From Trichostrongylus colubriformis (Eukaryota > Nematoda > Chromadorea > Rhabditida > Trichostrongylidae): 64,000 bases of DNA. Made by a program: the position numbers and the translations under genes. The stretch covers positions 21,825,743 to 21,889,742 of the forward strand of contig OZ022256.1 of assembly GCA_963978905.1 (NCBI GenBank). The letters run 5' to 3'. The notes under the pieces were generated by a model. The model did not search any database. It saw nothing but the letters and a program-made list of their open reading frames with translations, and was not told the DNA's origin. Of the stretch, positions 33,879-45,408 are shown one piece after another; within the stretch, counting starts at the first letter, position 1; the number at the start of each line of letters is the position of its first letter.

Positions 33879-34721
33879 ATGGCTATTATAGCTCCTCTCT
33901 CACGTTCCGAGGGTCACATTGACTCACTCGAATATAAAGCCAAGGTACGACGAAAGTTCCCTTTTAGCGTTCAACGAAAGTTACTCTCTAAGGAATACGA
34001 TGACAGTAATATGTGGAGTACAAACGCATTGATATCCGAAATACGTGAAATTGTTAAAAAGTGCGAAATAACTCTGGTACGTTTTGAGCATCTGCCCACA
34101 AATATTCCGCAAAGCACCATACTTTATAACCAGACTAGCACTTCCACAAGATACAGTTGCGCTGCTTGCGCTGGTTCACATAAGATTCGTTACTGTAAAA
34201 GATGTAGATCCGTTGAGTTCAAACGACAGCGCATCCGAGATTTGAATAAGTGCTTTAAATGTTTTTCACAGGAGCATTATAGCTCCCAATGCATGAAGGC
34301 ATCATGCCGTAAGTGCGGTGGCCGGCATAATGTTACCCTATGTCGCAAGGTTAGATCGTGCAGTCCTAGTCCCTATCGTATCGAAATCTCATGGAGACAA
34401 GTCGTAAATCGAGGGATCAGTCGACCTCCAGAAGGTCGCGTACGGAACGCTAGCGAATCGTCCCTGAATTCCTCTCGTCATGATTCCAGCTCCCGCTCAC
34501 GCTCGAGGTCACGACAACGGTTTGTTCCAGATTCGTCGAAGCCATCAGGCAGTCGCATGCGATCCCAGACCCCTTACCCACGAGGCTCTACTTCTACAAA
34601 GTCAGCATTTTTCAGAGGTCCAGATTATTTGACGGTCGATACCATTCGTTACAATGATATCGACAATCAATGTTCAGGAATGACATGGGTAAATCCATTT
34701 ATCGGTTACCCCTTCGGCTGA
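33879..34721 (+). pseudogene. BEL/Pao gag fragment with zinc knuckles
   Basis: A 280-codon open frame. Residues 1-90 continue the DUF1759-like gag domain. Residues about 90-155 hold cysteine-histidine clusters: CAACAGSHKIRYCKRC, the canonical CX2CX4HX4C knuckle CFKCFSQEHYSSQC, and CRKCGGRHNVTLC. In the family these bind nucleic acid and package the retroelement RNA. After residue 180 the sequence is rich in serine and arginine (SSRSRSRSRQR), then ends within what should be the protease boundary region. The true gag start lies upstream of 33,409, in another frame. Confidence 0.8.
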
Positions 34722-35663
34722 AGTGATCTCTATTGAGAGTTTGGATAGTTTAGGGATCGACAGTTTTGAATTCAATTGCATCAATTGGTAGCAACTTGCC
34801 CATTTGCTGAACATCTATTTCGTACATATTGATGGTGAACCCATATGACAGTTATTGATGCTTATCCTTTTTGTAATTGCACTATGAATTGGAATGTTGC
34901 TGGCACCACATGAGAAATGAATCGCTTGCTTTGCTATCACAAATTTAGATCGTGTCTTGATCATCCATGAAGATCGCAGTATCAAGAGACATGCAAGATT
35001 ACCTGGAACGCTAGGCAGTCTAGCGGTTGACACATCGGCATCAGATATCAGAACATAAACAAGATATGTTCACCCAATGGTACTGTGCATCAGACGCATT
35101 AACTATAGCAGTCGTATAGCAGTAGTGGGCGGTGTACCGGATTTTATCCTTTCTCCATTTCCTAGTGGCCCTTATCAGCCTCTGTGAGCCGTTATCAGAT
35201 CTTAAAAGTCACCATTAAGGTCCTTGTAATACCTTATACCTTGCAATACCTGTGACTGTGGACATTCCAGTGTTAGCCAGAATAACGAAACGAATCTGGC
35301 GACATTACCCTTTTGGCCCTCCTTATCCGATCTTATCAACCGTTATCAAGTTGATCAATGATGTACCCTTCCCATCCCTCAAGCACCTATAAGTGTCGAC
35401 GCTCCAAGATCAACTCGAAAGGTGAAATGAATTTGGCAACATTTGCCTGTTGAGGCTGCTTATCATCACTTTAAACCGTTATCAATTTGGATCACCCATC
35501 ATTGATGTGCACGTACCACCTCTCAGAACATCTATGAGTGTGGGCGCTCTAGGATCGACCCGAAAGACGAAACAGATCTTGAGACATTAGCCTTTCAAGA
35601 CTCCTTATTAGCCCTTATCAGCTTCTACATACATTCGGTCCACTATCACTGGGTCTCCTTCAC
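34722..35663 (+). repeat. Diverged TTATCA-rich tandem repeat before the RTE element
   Basis: From about 35,160 to 35,640 there are about three degenerate copies of a 140-150 base unit, starting near 35,321 (CTCCTTATCCGATCTTATCA), 35,459 and 35,602 (CTCCTTATTAGCCCTTATCA). Architecture and opening words match the array at 10143-10610, so these are old members of the same family. 34,722-35,150 shows nothing recognisable. Confidence 0.65.
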
Positions 35664-36215
35664 CGAGGGGCTTCTCTCGCTGAAGGATCTCGAGCCCTTA
35701 GGTGGCAAGGCTACGTGGCGCGACCCCAGGTGGCGGATAGGTGGCTAATCGCGGACCAAAAGCCACCATGTACCTGCCCTGAAACGCAGGTGGATCCAGG
35801 GGATGGACTCCCTGTTTCTGCTGCGCTGCGCTGATTCCTACCCTCTGTATCCATGCAGACGTTTCTTGCATGCGTGTGGGAGCGTTCTGTATGGTGCAGT
35901 TGGTATCCTGCATTCGGTCCAGCCAAAAGCTTGCATTCCAACGACAGGGAGGTACATGGGAGGCGGTCCGGGGTCGCCTCCAACAAATAAACCCCACGTC
36001 CACTTCGGGATAGCCTGGCTCACTACCCGGAGTATACCCAGCCCCCACGACAGAGCCTGGCAAGCTACTCGTGGGTCTCCATCTTGCCGAAAACAGCAAT
36101 AAAAATGGGCCTCATTCCCCTGAACCTGAGGGAGCCCCCAATACGGCAGCGTTCTCGGGAGAGGCTGCTAAAATCTCAGGGCTACAACAGGCTGCCTTAA
36201 TCGAGAAGGACTAAG

Positions 36216-38964
36216 ATGGGGATCTGTACTTACAATGCACGAACTCTTGCATCGGAAGCGAGTGTCGAAGATCTGATGATGCAAGCCAGGAAGATCAAGT
36301 ACGACGCCATCGGACTGACCGAGACGAGGAGGCATCGCTCGCTACACGCAGTGTACGAGACTGGTGAAGAACTGTTCCTTGGAACATGCGACAGGAGAGG
36401 CGTTGGCGGTGTGGGCGTTCTCGTCAACACGCACTTGGCCATGAACATCGATTCGTACGAAAATCTGACAACCCGAATCAGACGTTTGCGATTGAAAAGA
36501 TGCGGTTCAATCCCGGCTTTGACCATCTTCGTCGCCTACGCACCAACATCAAGCTACGACGAGGATGAGCTCGAAGCATTTTATGTGGAATTGGAGAAGT
36601 TCTATAAAGAAGACCACACCTTCTTCAAGGTCATCGTCGGCGACTTCAACGCCAAGGTCGGCCCCAGAAGAACGGACAATGAGCTTCACATCGGGACTCA
36701 CGGAACGGAGTGGAATGAGCAGGGTGAAAGGCTGTCTGAGTTCATTATGTCGATCAACTCCATCCATGGTAACTCACAGTTCCAGAAGCCTTCTCATCTG
36801 CGATGGACTTGGGAGTCACCCAGTGGACAATTCCATAATGAGATCGATCACGTCATCTTCAATCGAAGGTTTTGCCTGACCGATGTCGCTGTGGTTCCGA
36901 AGTTCTATACGGGATCAGACCATCGACTCATCCGCGCAAAAATCCTCTTTTCGATACGTGGAGAGAGAGCCGCGAAATTCAAGAAGCGAAGACCCAAGAC
37001 AGTGATCAACTGGGAACACTTCGTTTCTCTCGCAGGTGTATGGGAGGATTCCGTTATCGAAAACATCGACGACGAGTACAACCGGCTCGTTGAGCATCTT
37101 CACGATTGTGCCAGGAGGGCAGAGAGTTTGAAAGTCACCAAGAAGCGTCTCTCTTCGGAAACTCTCGAGCTGATACGCCAACGTGGAGCCGTACGAGCCG
37201 CAGGCGACTACCACCTGACGTCCGAACTTGCGAAGCAATGCAGAGAGGCGATAAAAGAAGATCTTAAGGAGAGAAGAGCAGCAGTGCTGGCTGAAGCAGC
37301 AGAGGCTGGGAGGAGCATCCGCAATGACCGCAGAAGTTTCGCCAGTTATAAGACCAAAATGACCGGTCTCCGACGTACGGACGGTACAGTCACTGCTTCC
37401 CGAAGGGCAATGGAGAAGGTCATCTACGACTTCTACTCGGATCTCTTCGATAACCATGTCCAACTGCCTAGGAGCAATCTGAAGCAGGATGGATATGTCG
37501 TACCATCGGTTCTCCCTTGCGAAGTCCGACACGCCATTTCGTCGGTGAAGAATGGTACAGCACCCGGCCCCGACAGGATCAGACCGGAACATCTGAACAA
37601 TCTCACGCCAGTTATCGTCAAAACACTGGCCCGAATCTTCACACGCCACCTGTCGGAATGCAAGGTACCCACATCGTGGAAAACCAGCAGGACTGTGTTG
37701 CTGTATAAGAAGGGAGATCCACACGACATTGGCAATTATCGTCCAATCTGCCTGCTGTCTGTAGTCTACAAGCTCTTCACTCGTGTCATCTTGAATAGGA
37801 TCGGTAGAACTTTAGACGAAGGACAGCCATGCGAGCAAGCAGGGTTTCGGAGAGGATTCAGTGCAATCGATCACATCCACACGGTCACTAGGCTCATTGA
37901 AGTGTCGCGAGAGTATAAGATGCCGTTATGTCTCACATTCATCGATTTAAAGAAAGCCTTCGACTCCGTTGAGACAGAAGCGGTTATCAAAGCCCTGGGA
38001 AAACAGGGTGTGCCTACTCAGTATATAAAAGTACTTCGTGAGCTCTACAGCAACTTCACGACCAGGATCTTGCCATTCTACAAGGAAGTCATCATCGACG
38101 TGAAGAGAGGGGTTCGACAAGGCGACACTATCTCGCCTAAACTATTCAGCGCCGCTCTTGAGAACGTCATGCGTCAACTGGAATGGGAAGGAATGGGAGT
38201 GAAGGTCGATGGCCGGCATCTACACCACCTCCGCTTCGCTGATGACATTATGCTAATAACACCGACAATCCAGCAAGCGGAACGGATGCTAGCCGATTTC
38301 GACTGCCAGTGTGGAAAGATCGGTCTGCAGCTGAACCTGACGAAGACGATGTTTATGAGAAACGGATTGGTACCTGACGCCCCATTTACGCTCAACGGCG
38401 AACATCACCGAATGCTCCAGCTATGTGTACCTAGGTCGAGAAGTCAATATGATGAACGACTTAGCACCAGAGCTGAGCAGGAGGAAAAGAGCGGCTTGGG
38501 GAGCTTTTAAGACCATCGAGGGAGTAGTGAAGAAGACGAAGAACATCCGGCTCCGCGCCCATCTCTTCGATTCCGCTGTCCTTCCTGCCCTAACATACGC
38601 TTCAGAGACTTGGACTCTACGTAAGCTGGAGGAGCATGCGGTCGGCGTCATCCAACGCGCCACCGAAAGGACGATGCTCGGAGTATCCCGATACACGCAA
38701 GTGCAGAGGAGAATCCGGAGTTCCGAACTCCGTCGACGATCGAAGATCAGGGACGCCGTCGTATTTCCCAAGGAATCGAAGATTAGATGGGCCGGACACG
38801 TCATGCGATATCGCGATGACCGTTGGACCAGAGCGGTCACCGACTGGATCTCTTGGGGCGTAGTTCCAAGTAGTGCTTTTTCAGCCTTTCGTCACAGATC
38901 ATCTATGCTAGACACGAATATTCATTTACAGAGGGCTACCCCTAATGGGACTTTTGAGTCCTAA
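36216..38964 (+). pseudogene. RTE endonuclease-reverse transcriptase, frameshifted
   Basis: One long frame runs from 36216 to the frameshift at about 38,398, then continues in another frame to 38964. Residues 1-240 are an apurinic-type endonuclease: TYNARTL, GLTETRR (catalytic glutamate), GDFNAKVG (about 142-149) and GSDHRLIRAKI (about 233). Residues 440-700 are the reverse transcriptase: NYRPICLLSVVYKLFTRVIL, AGFRRGFSAIDHIHT, FIDLKKAFDS, GVRQGDTISPKLF and the active site FADD (about 673-676). The 2-base deletion turns the expected ..NGTNITECSS into ..NGEHHRMLQL. The last 25 or so codons (from SWGVVPSS) are foreign spacer sequence. Such proteins nick target DNA and copy their own RNA onto it. 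Confidence 0.92.
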
Positions 38965-39904
38965 CTACAAACCGCACCTGTGGCTCATGGCACCGCGTCG
39001 TATGATGCACGCCACGGTGCGAAATCTTACGATACACACCCTCCGTCAGGGCACGCGCACAGAAAATTGATAGTCAGGTAAACGCGTGGAATACGGGAGG
39101 CTAACGCGAGCTGCGTGTATCGTGTATGTATAGCAATTTAGAAAACGAAACTACTCTTCGGAAACATCATTTTTGTAGACTGCTATATATAAATGGGTGG
39201 TGCCTGAAGGAGTCTTCAAATCGAGCGTTAAATGTGTTAAGTTCGTTGCAAGAAGTAATTGTAGTGTGTCAACATCAACGTGAACTTCAAGGAAGAGGGG
39301 TTGTTCTACAAGATATAGTGGGCGGGGCAACGGTAATGGCTTGGCATGGCCGTTGCCCCACACCTCTAGTGATACAGAAGGCGCACAGCTCGTTTCAGAT
39401 GAGAATCATTAGCGGGAAAAGGTTGTAATACTCAAGTTTTTGTACGTTTCATTTATATCTTTCACCACAGTTTCAGTTTCATTATAATCAGCAATCCTGC
39501 TTTCATTCTATGCAATCGACCAGAACTACCCTTTCGGTGCTTTAAATTTCCCGCGCGTAAAAAAAAGTAGAAATAGCTACAGTTAACTGACTGATCGAAG
39601 GATAACCAATGCAAAAGGGACCAAGCGTATGCTGAGAGATCAGAACCCATGAATACATCCCGTGAACTATGAAATTAGCTGCTAATCACCCAGTCGATTA
39701 GGTGGAACAGGTTTTCTTTGATTTAGCTCGGGAACTCCCAATCGATCGTGACGTGGCTCATGGCTATTCAATCTATCTCGCAGTATTTCGCTCATACTAA
39801 TCTAAATTGAAGTGGAGTGCATGGCGCAGCTCTCAGAGTCATTTTATTGCAATTTAACATTTACTGACAATGCATAAACACCTTGCTTGTATTTCCCTTT
39901 TCAC
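38261..39904 (+). repeat. Tandem unit 1: RTE 3' part plus 1-kb spacer
   Basis: Starts at ACCGACAATCCAGCAAGCGG in the native RTE and includes about 600 bases of RTE coding sequence and about 1,040 bases of foreign DNA. It is 1,644 bases long, two shorter than the next units, because of the 2-base deletion at about 38,398 that frameshifts the RTE ORF. Confidence 0.95.
38870..39904 (+). other. Foreign spacer within the tandem units
   Basis: About 1,035 bases, repeated at about 40,515-41,550 and 42,161-43,196. It follows CTGGATCTCTTGGGG and ends TTGTATTTCCCTTTTC. A perfect 10-base stem (GGGGCAACGG at 39324-39333 with its complement at 39350-39359) encloses a 16-base loop. The open frames at 39,126-39,428 (+) and 39,151-39,363 (-) overlap this hairpin and resemble nothing known to me. 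Origin unidentified. Confidence 0.75.
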
Positions 39905-41550
39905 ACCGACAATCCAGCAAGCGGAACGGATGCTAGCCGATTTCAACTGCCAGTGTGGAAAGATCGGTTTGCAGCTGAACCTGACGAAGACGATGTTCAT
40001 GAGAAACGGAATGGTACCTCACGCCTCATTTACGCTCAACGGAACGAACATCACCGAATGCTCCAGCTATGTGTACCTAGGTCGAGAAGTCAATATGATG
40101 AACGACTTAGCACCAGAGCTGAGCAGGAGGAAAAGAGCGGCTTGGGGAGCTTTTAAGACCATCGAGGGAGTAGTGAAGAAGACGAAGAACATCCGGCTCC
40201 GCGCCCATCTCTTCGATTCCGCTGTCCTTCCTGCCCTAACATACGCTTCAGAGACTTGGACTCTACGTAAGCTGGAGGAGCATGCGGTCGGCGTCATCCA
40301 ACGCGCCACCGAAAGGACGATGCTCGGAGTATCCCGATACACGCAAGTGCAGAGGAGAATCCGGAGTTCCGAACTCCGTCGACGATCGAAGATCAGGGAC
40401 GCCGTCGTATTTCCCAAGGAATCGAAGATTAGATGGGCCGGACACGTCATGCGATATCGCGATGACCGTTGGACCAGAGCGGTCACCGACTGGATCTCTT
40501 GGGGCGTAGTTCCAAGTAGTGCTTTTTCAGCCTTTCGTCACAGATCATCTATGCTAGACACGAATATTCATTTACAGAGGGCTACCCCTAATGGGACTTT
40601 TGAGTCCTAACTACAAACCGCACCTGTGGCTCATGGCACCGCGTCGTATGATGCACGCCACGGTGCGAAATCTTACGATACACACCCTCCGTCAGGGCAC
40701 GCGCACAGAAAATTGATAGTCAGGTAAACGCGTGGAATACGGGAGGCTAACGCGAGCTGCGTGTATCGTGTATGTATAGCAATTTAGAAAACGAAACTAC
40801 TCTTCGGAAACATCATTTTTGTAGACTGCTATATATAAATGGGTGGTGCCTGAAGGAGTCTTCAAATCGAGCGTTAAATGTGTTAAGTTCGTTGCAAGAA
40901 GTAATTGTAGTGTGTCAACATCAACGTGAACTCCAAGGAAGAGGGGTTGTTCTACAAGATATAGTGGGCGGGGCAACGGTAATGGCTTGGCATGGCCGTT
41001 GCCCCACACCTCTAGTGATACAGAAGGCGCACAGCTCGTTTCAGATGAGAATCATTAGCGGGAAAAGGTTGTAATACTCAAGTTTTTGTACGTTTCATTT
41101 ATATCTTTCACCACAGTTTCAGTTTCATTATAATCAGCAATCCTGCTTTCATTCTATGCAATCGACCAGAACTACCCTTTCGGTGCTTTAAATTTCCCGC
41201 GCGTAAAAAAAAGTAGAAATAGCTACAGTTAACTGACTGATCGAAGGATAACCAATGCAAAAGGGACCAAGCGTATGCTGAGAGATCAGAACCCATGAAT
41301 ACATCCCGTGAACTATGAAATTAGCTGCTAATCACCCAGTCGATTAGGTGGAACAGGTTTTCTTTGATTTAGCTCGGGAACTCCCAATCGATCGTGACGT
41401 GGCTCATGGCTATTCAATCTATCTCGCAGTATTTCGCTCATACTAATCTAAATTGAAGTGGAGTGCATGGCGCAGCTCTCAGAGTCATTTTATTGCAATT
41501 TAACATTTACTGACAATGCATAAACACCTTGCTTGTATTTCCCTTTTCAC
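39905..41550 (+). repeat. Tandem unit 2 (1,646 bases)
   Basis: Nearly identical to the following unit. The RTE part lacks the 2-base deletion, so a 246-codon frame (39870-40610) starts in the spacer and reads through the RTE segment (CQCGKIGLQLNLTKTMFMRN, SSYVYLGREVNMMND) to a stop in the next spacer. This chimeric frame is a by-product of the duplication. Confidence 0.95.
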
Positions 41551-43196
41551 ACCGACAATCCAGCAAGCGGAACGGATGCTAGCCGATTTCAACTGCCAGT
41601 GTGGAAAGATCGGTTTGCAGCTGAACCTGACGAAGACGATGTTCATGAGAAACGGAATGGTACCTCACGCCTCATTTACGCTCAACGGAACGAACATCAC
41701 CGAATGCTCCAGCTATGTGTACCTAGGTCGAGAAGTCAATATGATGAACGACTTAGCACCAGAGCTGAGCAGGAGGAAAAGAGCGGCTTGGGGAGCTTTT
41801 AAGACCATCGAGGGAGTAGTGAAGAAGACGAAGAACATCCGGCTCCGCGCCCATCTCTTCGATTCCGCTGTCCTTCCTGCCCTAACATACGCTTCAGAGA
41901 CTTGGACTCTACGTAAGCTGGAGGAGCATGCGGTCGGCGTCATCCAACGCGCCACCGAAAGGACGATGCTCGGAGTATCCCGATACACGCAAGTGCAGAG
42001 GAGAATCCGGAGTTCCGAACTCCGTCGACGATCGAAGATCAGGGACGCCGTCGTATTTCCCAAGGAATCGAAGATTAGATGGGCCGGACACGTCATGCGA
42101 TATCGCGATGACCGTTGGACCAGAGCGGTCACCGACTGGATCTCTTGGGGCGTAGTTCCAAGTAGTGCTTTTTCAGCCTTTCGTCACAGATCATCTATGC
42201 TAGACACGAATATTCATTTACAGAGGGCTACCCCTAATGGGACTTTTGAGTCCTAACTACAAACCGCACCTGTGGCTCATGGCACCGCGTCGTATGATGC
42301 ACGCCACGGTGCGAAATCTTACGATACACACCCTCCGTCAGGGCACGCGCACAGAAAATTGATAGTCAGGTAAACGCGTGGAATACGGGAGGCTAACGCG
42401 AGCTGCGTGTATCGTGTATGTATAGCAATTTAGAAAACGAAACTACTCTTCGGAAACATCATTTTTGTAGACTGCTATATATAAATGGGTGGTGCCTGAA
42501 GGAGTCTTCAAATCGAGCGTTAAATGTGTTAAGTTCGTTGCAAGAAGTAATTGTAGTGTGTCAACATCAACGTGAACTCCAAGGAAGAGGGGTTGTTCTA
42601 CAAGATATAGTGGGCGGGGCAACGGTAATGGCTTGGCATGGCCGTTGCCCCACACCTCTAGTGATACAGAAGGCGCACAGCTCGTTTCAGATGAGAATCA
42701 TTAGCGGGAAAAGGTTGTAATACTCAAGTTTTTGTACGTTTCATTTATATCTTTCACCACAGTTTCAGTTTCGTTATAATCAGCAATCCTGCTTTCATTC
42801 TATGCAATCGACCAGAATTACCCTTTCGGTGCTTTAAATTTCCCGCGCGTAAAAAAAAGTAGAAATAGCTACAGTTAACTGACTGATCGAAGGATAACCA
42901 ATGCAAAAGGGACCAAGCGTATGCTGAGAGATCAGAACCCATGAATCCATCCCGTGAACTATGAAATTAGCTGCTAATCACCCAGTCGATTAGGTGGAAC
43001 AGGTTTTCTTTGATTTAGCTCGGGAACTCCCAATCGATCGTGACGTGGCTCATGGCTATTCAATCTATCTCGCAGTATTTCGCTCATACTAATCTAAATT
43101 GAAGTGGAGTGCATGGCGCAGCTCTCAGAGTCATTTTATTGCAATTTAACATTAACTGACAATGCATAAACACCTTGCTTGTGTTTCCCTTTTCAC
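41551..43196 (+). repeat. Tandem unit 3 (1,646 bases)
   Basis: Its RTE part shares with unit 2 the variants AACTGCC and GGTACCTCACGCC, whereas units 1 and 4 have GACTGCC and GGTACCTGACGCC. Its spacer differs from the first two at a few positions (for example TTTCGTTATAATC, GAATCCATCCCG and CATTAACTGAC). Confidence 0.95.
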
Positions 43197-43693
43197 ACCG
43201 ACAATCCAGCAAGCGGAACGGATGCTAGCCGATTTCGACTGCCAGTGTGGAAAGATCGGTTTGCAGCTGAACCTGACGAAGACGATGTTCATGAGAAACG
43301 GAATGGTACCTGACGCCTCATTTACGCTCAACGGAACGAACATCACCGAATGCTCCAGCTATGTGTACCTAGGTCGGGAAGTCAATATGATGAACGACTT
43401 AGTACCAGAGCTGAGCTGGAGGAAAAGAGCGGCTTGGGGAGCCTTTAAGACCATCGAGGGAGTAGTGAAGAAGACGAAGAACATCCGGCTCCGCGCCCAT
43501 CTCTTCGATTCCGCTGTCCTTCCTGCCCTAACATACGCCTCAGAGACTTGGACTCTACGTAAGCGGGAGGAGCATGCGGTCGGCGTCATCCAACGCGCCA
43601 TCGAAAGGACGATGCTCGGAGTATCCCTACACGCAAGTGCAATCCGGAATTCCGAACTCCGTCGACGATCAAAGATCAGGGACGCCGTCGTAT

Positions 43694-43696
<3 letters not shown>
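43197..43696 (+). repeat. Partial tandem unit 4, start of the terminal RTE fragment
   Basis: The RTE part begins again at ACCGACAATCC. It is more diverged than the other units and has small deletions (near 43,625-43,645). It is interrupted by an (ATTT)n-tailed insertion; the RTE sequence resumes at 44,487 and runs to the true 3' end. So units 2-4 are probably expansions of one 5'-truncated RTE copy lying next to a longer one. Confidence 0.9.

Positions 43697-43728
<32 letters not shown>
43690..43728 (+). repeat. (ATTT)n microsatellite, likely the tail of an inverted insertion
   Basis: About ten uninterrupted ATTT units. On the minus strand this is an (AAAT)n run at the 3' end of the 790-base insertion that follows, as expected for a retroposon tail. 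Confidence 0.9.
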
Positions 43729-44486
43729 CTTTGCGTCCGCAGACGCGCTGCCATGACATATCTTGCAGATAGGAGCTAATCTGGATATCGTTCAAGAAAA
43801 CAATACTCAGAGAAAACAGCAATTCAAGGTCAATAAAATAAAATAAATCTCTAGAACATGATAGTAACGGAAGTAGAGTGGAGAGAAGATTCAATGAGTT
43901 CAGACTCCGTCCACATTTGTGAAGAAGATCCTAGCAACTGGAGTGGTAGTAGCTGCTCATCCGGTTACCTAAACGGCCGGGTGACGTCGTGACCGCTCCA
44001 ACCCGCATACGCAGAAGCCAGAACACGACGCTCTCCAGCACCAGTCGGCTATGGTGCCCGGTCGCCACAAGTGGGGTCATAGGGGCTTACCGACTTTGGT
44101 ACACGGGTATACCGACCTCCCCCGTGGAAACGGTAAGCTAGGAGAGTGTAATGCCTAAGCTACACGCATGCGCCTGGAGCGATCACCCAGTTTCTCAACC
44201 GTAGGCCCTAGACAAGGAAAGAACCCTCCGAACTTCAAGGTATCTGCCTTCCGCAAAGGCTGACAAGAATCCGAACAGGGTCAAATTGAACAAACAGATC
44301 AATGACAGATTCAGCGACCGGCGAGATAAGAGAAATAAAATAAAGCGAAATAGAGGCACAGTTTTCGGGAGCAATCTATTGGAAGGAGATGTAAGAGAAT
44401 AAGAAGGTGTGTGCCAGCTCAGCATCAAGCTATATCTGGGATGCCCAGTATCTCTAGGAGATTCATCCCTTTGATGGCCCTTTTGC
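43697..44486 (-). mobile_element. Retroposon-like insertion with (AAAT)n tail in the RTE
   Basis: The RTE sequence stops after GACGCCGTCGTATTT and resumes with CCAAGGAATCGAAGATTAG at 44,487. The inserted DNA is unrelated to RTE and, read on the minus strand, ends in (AAAT)n. No clear target duplication was seen. A 77-codon minus-strand frame (44195-44428) has no recognisable domain. It could be a SINE or the 3' end of another LINE. Confidence 0.7.
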
Positions 44487-44790
44487 CAAGGAATCGAAGA
44501 TTAGATGGACCGGACACGTCATGCGATATCGCGATGACCGTTGGACCAGAGCGGTTACCGACTGGATCCCTCGGGACGTCAAACGAACACCTGGACGACC
44601 GCCGGCCCGATGGTCGGACTTCTTCACGAAAGCTCTGCGCGAAAGGAACGAGACGCTGCGTGTCCCTGGAGCCAGAAACGTTCATAGGACTGCTTTGGCT
44701 CGCGACAGGGACGAATGGAGACGTTGCTGGCGCCCGCTCGAGGCTCTCGATGAACAACGGGACGACAGGTGATACAGGTGATCGCTGGGT
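44487..44790 (+). pseudogene. RTE conserved C-terminus and 3' end
   Basis: From 44,521 the frame reads [20 protein letters not shown], then [11 protein letters not shown], and ends [14 protein letters not shown] with a stop at 44770-44772. This is the genuine end of the RTE protein; in the tandem units it is replaced after DWI by spacer sequence. It is followed by the short tail with a CAGGTGA-type repeat. Confidence 0.9.
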
Positions 44791-45408
44791 CGCTGGTATT
44801 ATATAATTTAAGATCATACTTCTCTGTGTTTCTTGTGTACGACCACGTGTTTTCCTTGGTTTCCCTCACGATGTGTGTCGGTGACGCAGGTCTTCGTTGC
44901 TCGTACACTGCAAATTAGGGAAAAGTCCCCGGGGTAGTTCAGCATCTACATTCAGGACCACAGAGAGGCAGATGTGCGTTGGTCCAAAGCATCTGTGAGC
45001 CATCCATGGGACACCATTTGCGACCTGTCTCCTCTACAAGCGCATGTACAAGTATACGGCTAAAAAAGCTCTATGATTCTCATGTCTCCAGACTGTGTTT
45101 GTATTTATTTTTTGGCTTTTTGGCTTTAACTTTCAGTGATATACCATCTGCTCCCATAGAACGGGCGACTTAGATAGAAGCCAGATTTTAGGCCTCGAAA
45201 CATCAGGAAAAGCAAGATATCATTCCAGAAAATAGAGAAGCTTCTTCTTTCAGAAATGCGCTTACCGTTCAGTATGTGGAATAAGGGAGGCCTCTCATGA
45301 TAAAAGAACGGGCTCACACAAAGTGCATGGGTTCACACAAGGGTATATATGGATAAACCGTTCATTTTGTTATTAGTAATTTTCTCTGCTATGCCAACGA
45401 TGTTGTTA

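Larger units (their letters stand above)
33061..34721 (+). mobile_element. BEL/Pao-type LTR retrotransposon relic, gag region
   Basis: Two open frames separated by a short broken stretch read as a BEL/Pao gag protein. The first (33133-33732) has a coiled region followed by LRIPEFFGDPTQFEQFWEIF, the typical start of the DUF1759 gag domain. The second (33879-34721) continues it (EYKAKVRRKFPFSVQRKLL) and has three cysteine clusters (see the gag entry). Stops at 33130 and 33730 and frameshifts to 33879 break it. No protease, polymerase or LTR is visible downstream, so it is a truncated relic. Confidence 0.85.
35664..44790 (+). mobile_element. RTE-type non-LTR retrotransposon, interrupted and tandemly amplified
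   Basis: The 5' end is set by alignment with a second copy: CGAGGGGCTTCTCTCGCTG at 35664 versus CGAGGGGTCTCTCTCGCTAG at 50082. A leader of about 550 bases precedes the endonuclease-reverse transcriptase ORF at 36216. The coding region is interrupted at about 38,862 by 1 kb of foreign DNA, then by two further tandem repeats of RTE 3' part plus foreign DNA, and by a separate insertion at about 43,697-44,486. The true C-terminus resumes at 44,487 and ends at about 44,772. The 3' end is a short tail (GACAGGTGATACAGGTGATC). Confidence 0.88.

Noticed and set aside
36915..37724. 269-codon minus-strand open frame
   Set aside because: Lies antisense to the RTE endonuclease-reverse transcriptase, whose frame has all family motifs; the antisense frame has none.
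39126..39428. 100-codon + frame in the spacer, repeated three times
   Set aside because: No domain, overlaps an antisense frame and a hairpin; repetition is due to recent duplication, not conservation.
40067..40486. 139-codon minus-strand frame repeated three times
   Set aside because: Antisense to the duplicated RTE segment; its repetition only reflects the tandem units.
44425..44817. 130-codon minus-strand frame
   Set aside because: Antisense to the conserved RTE C-terminus.
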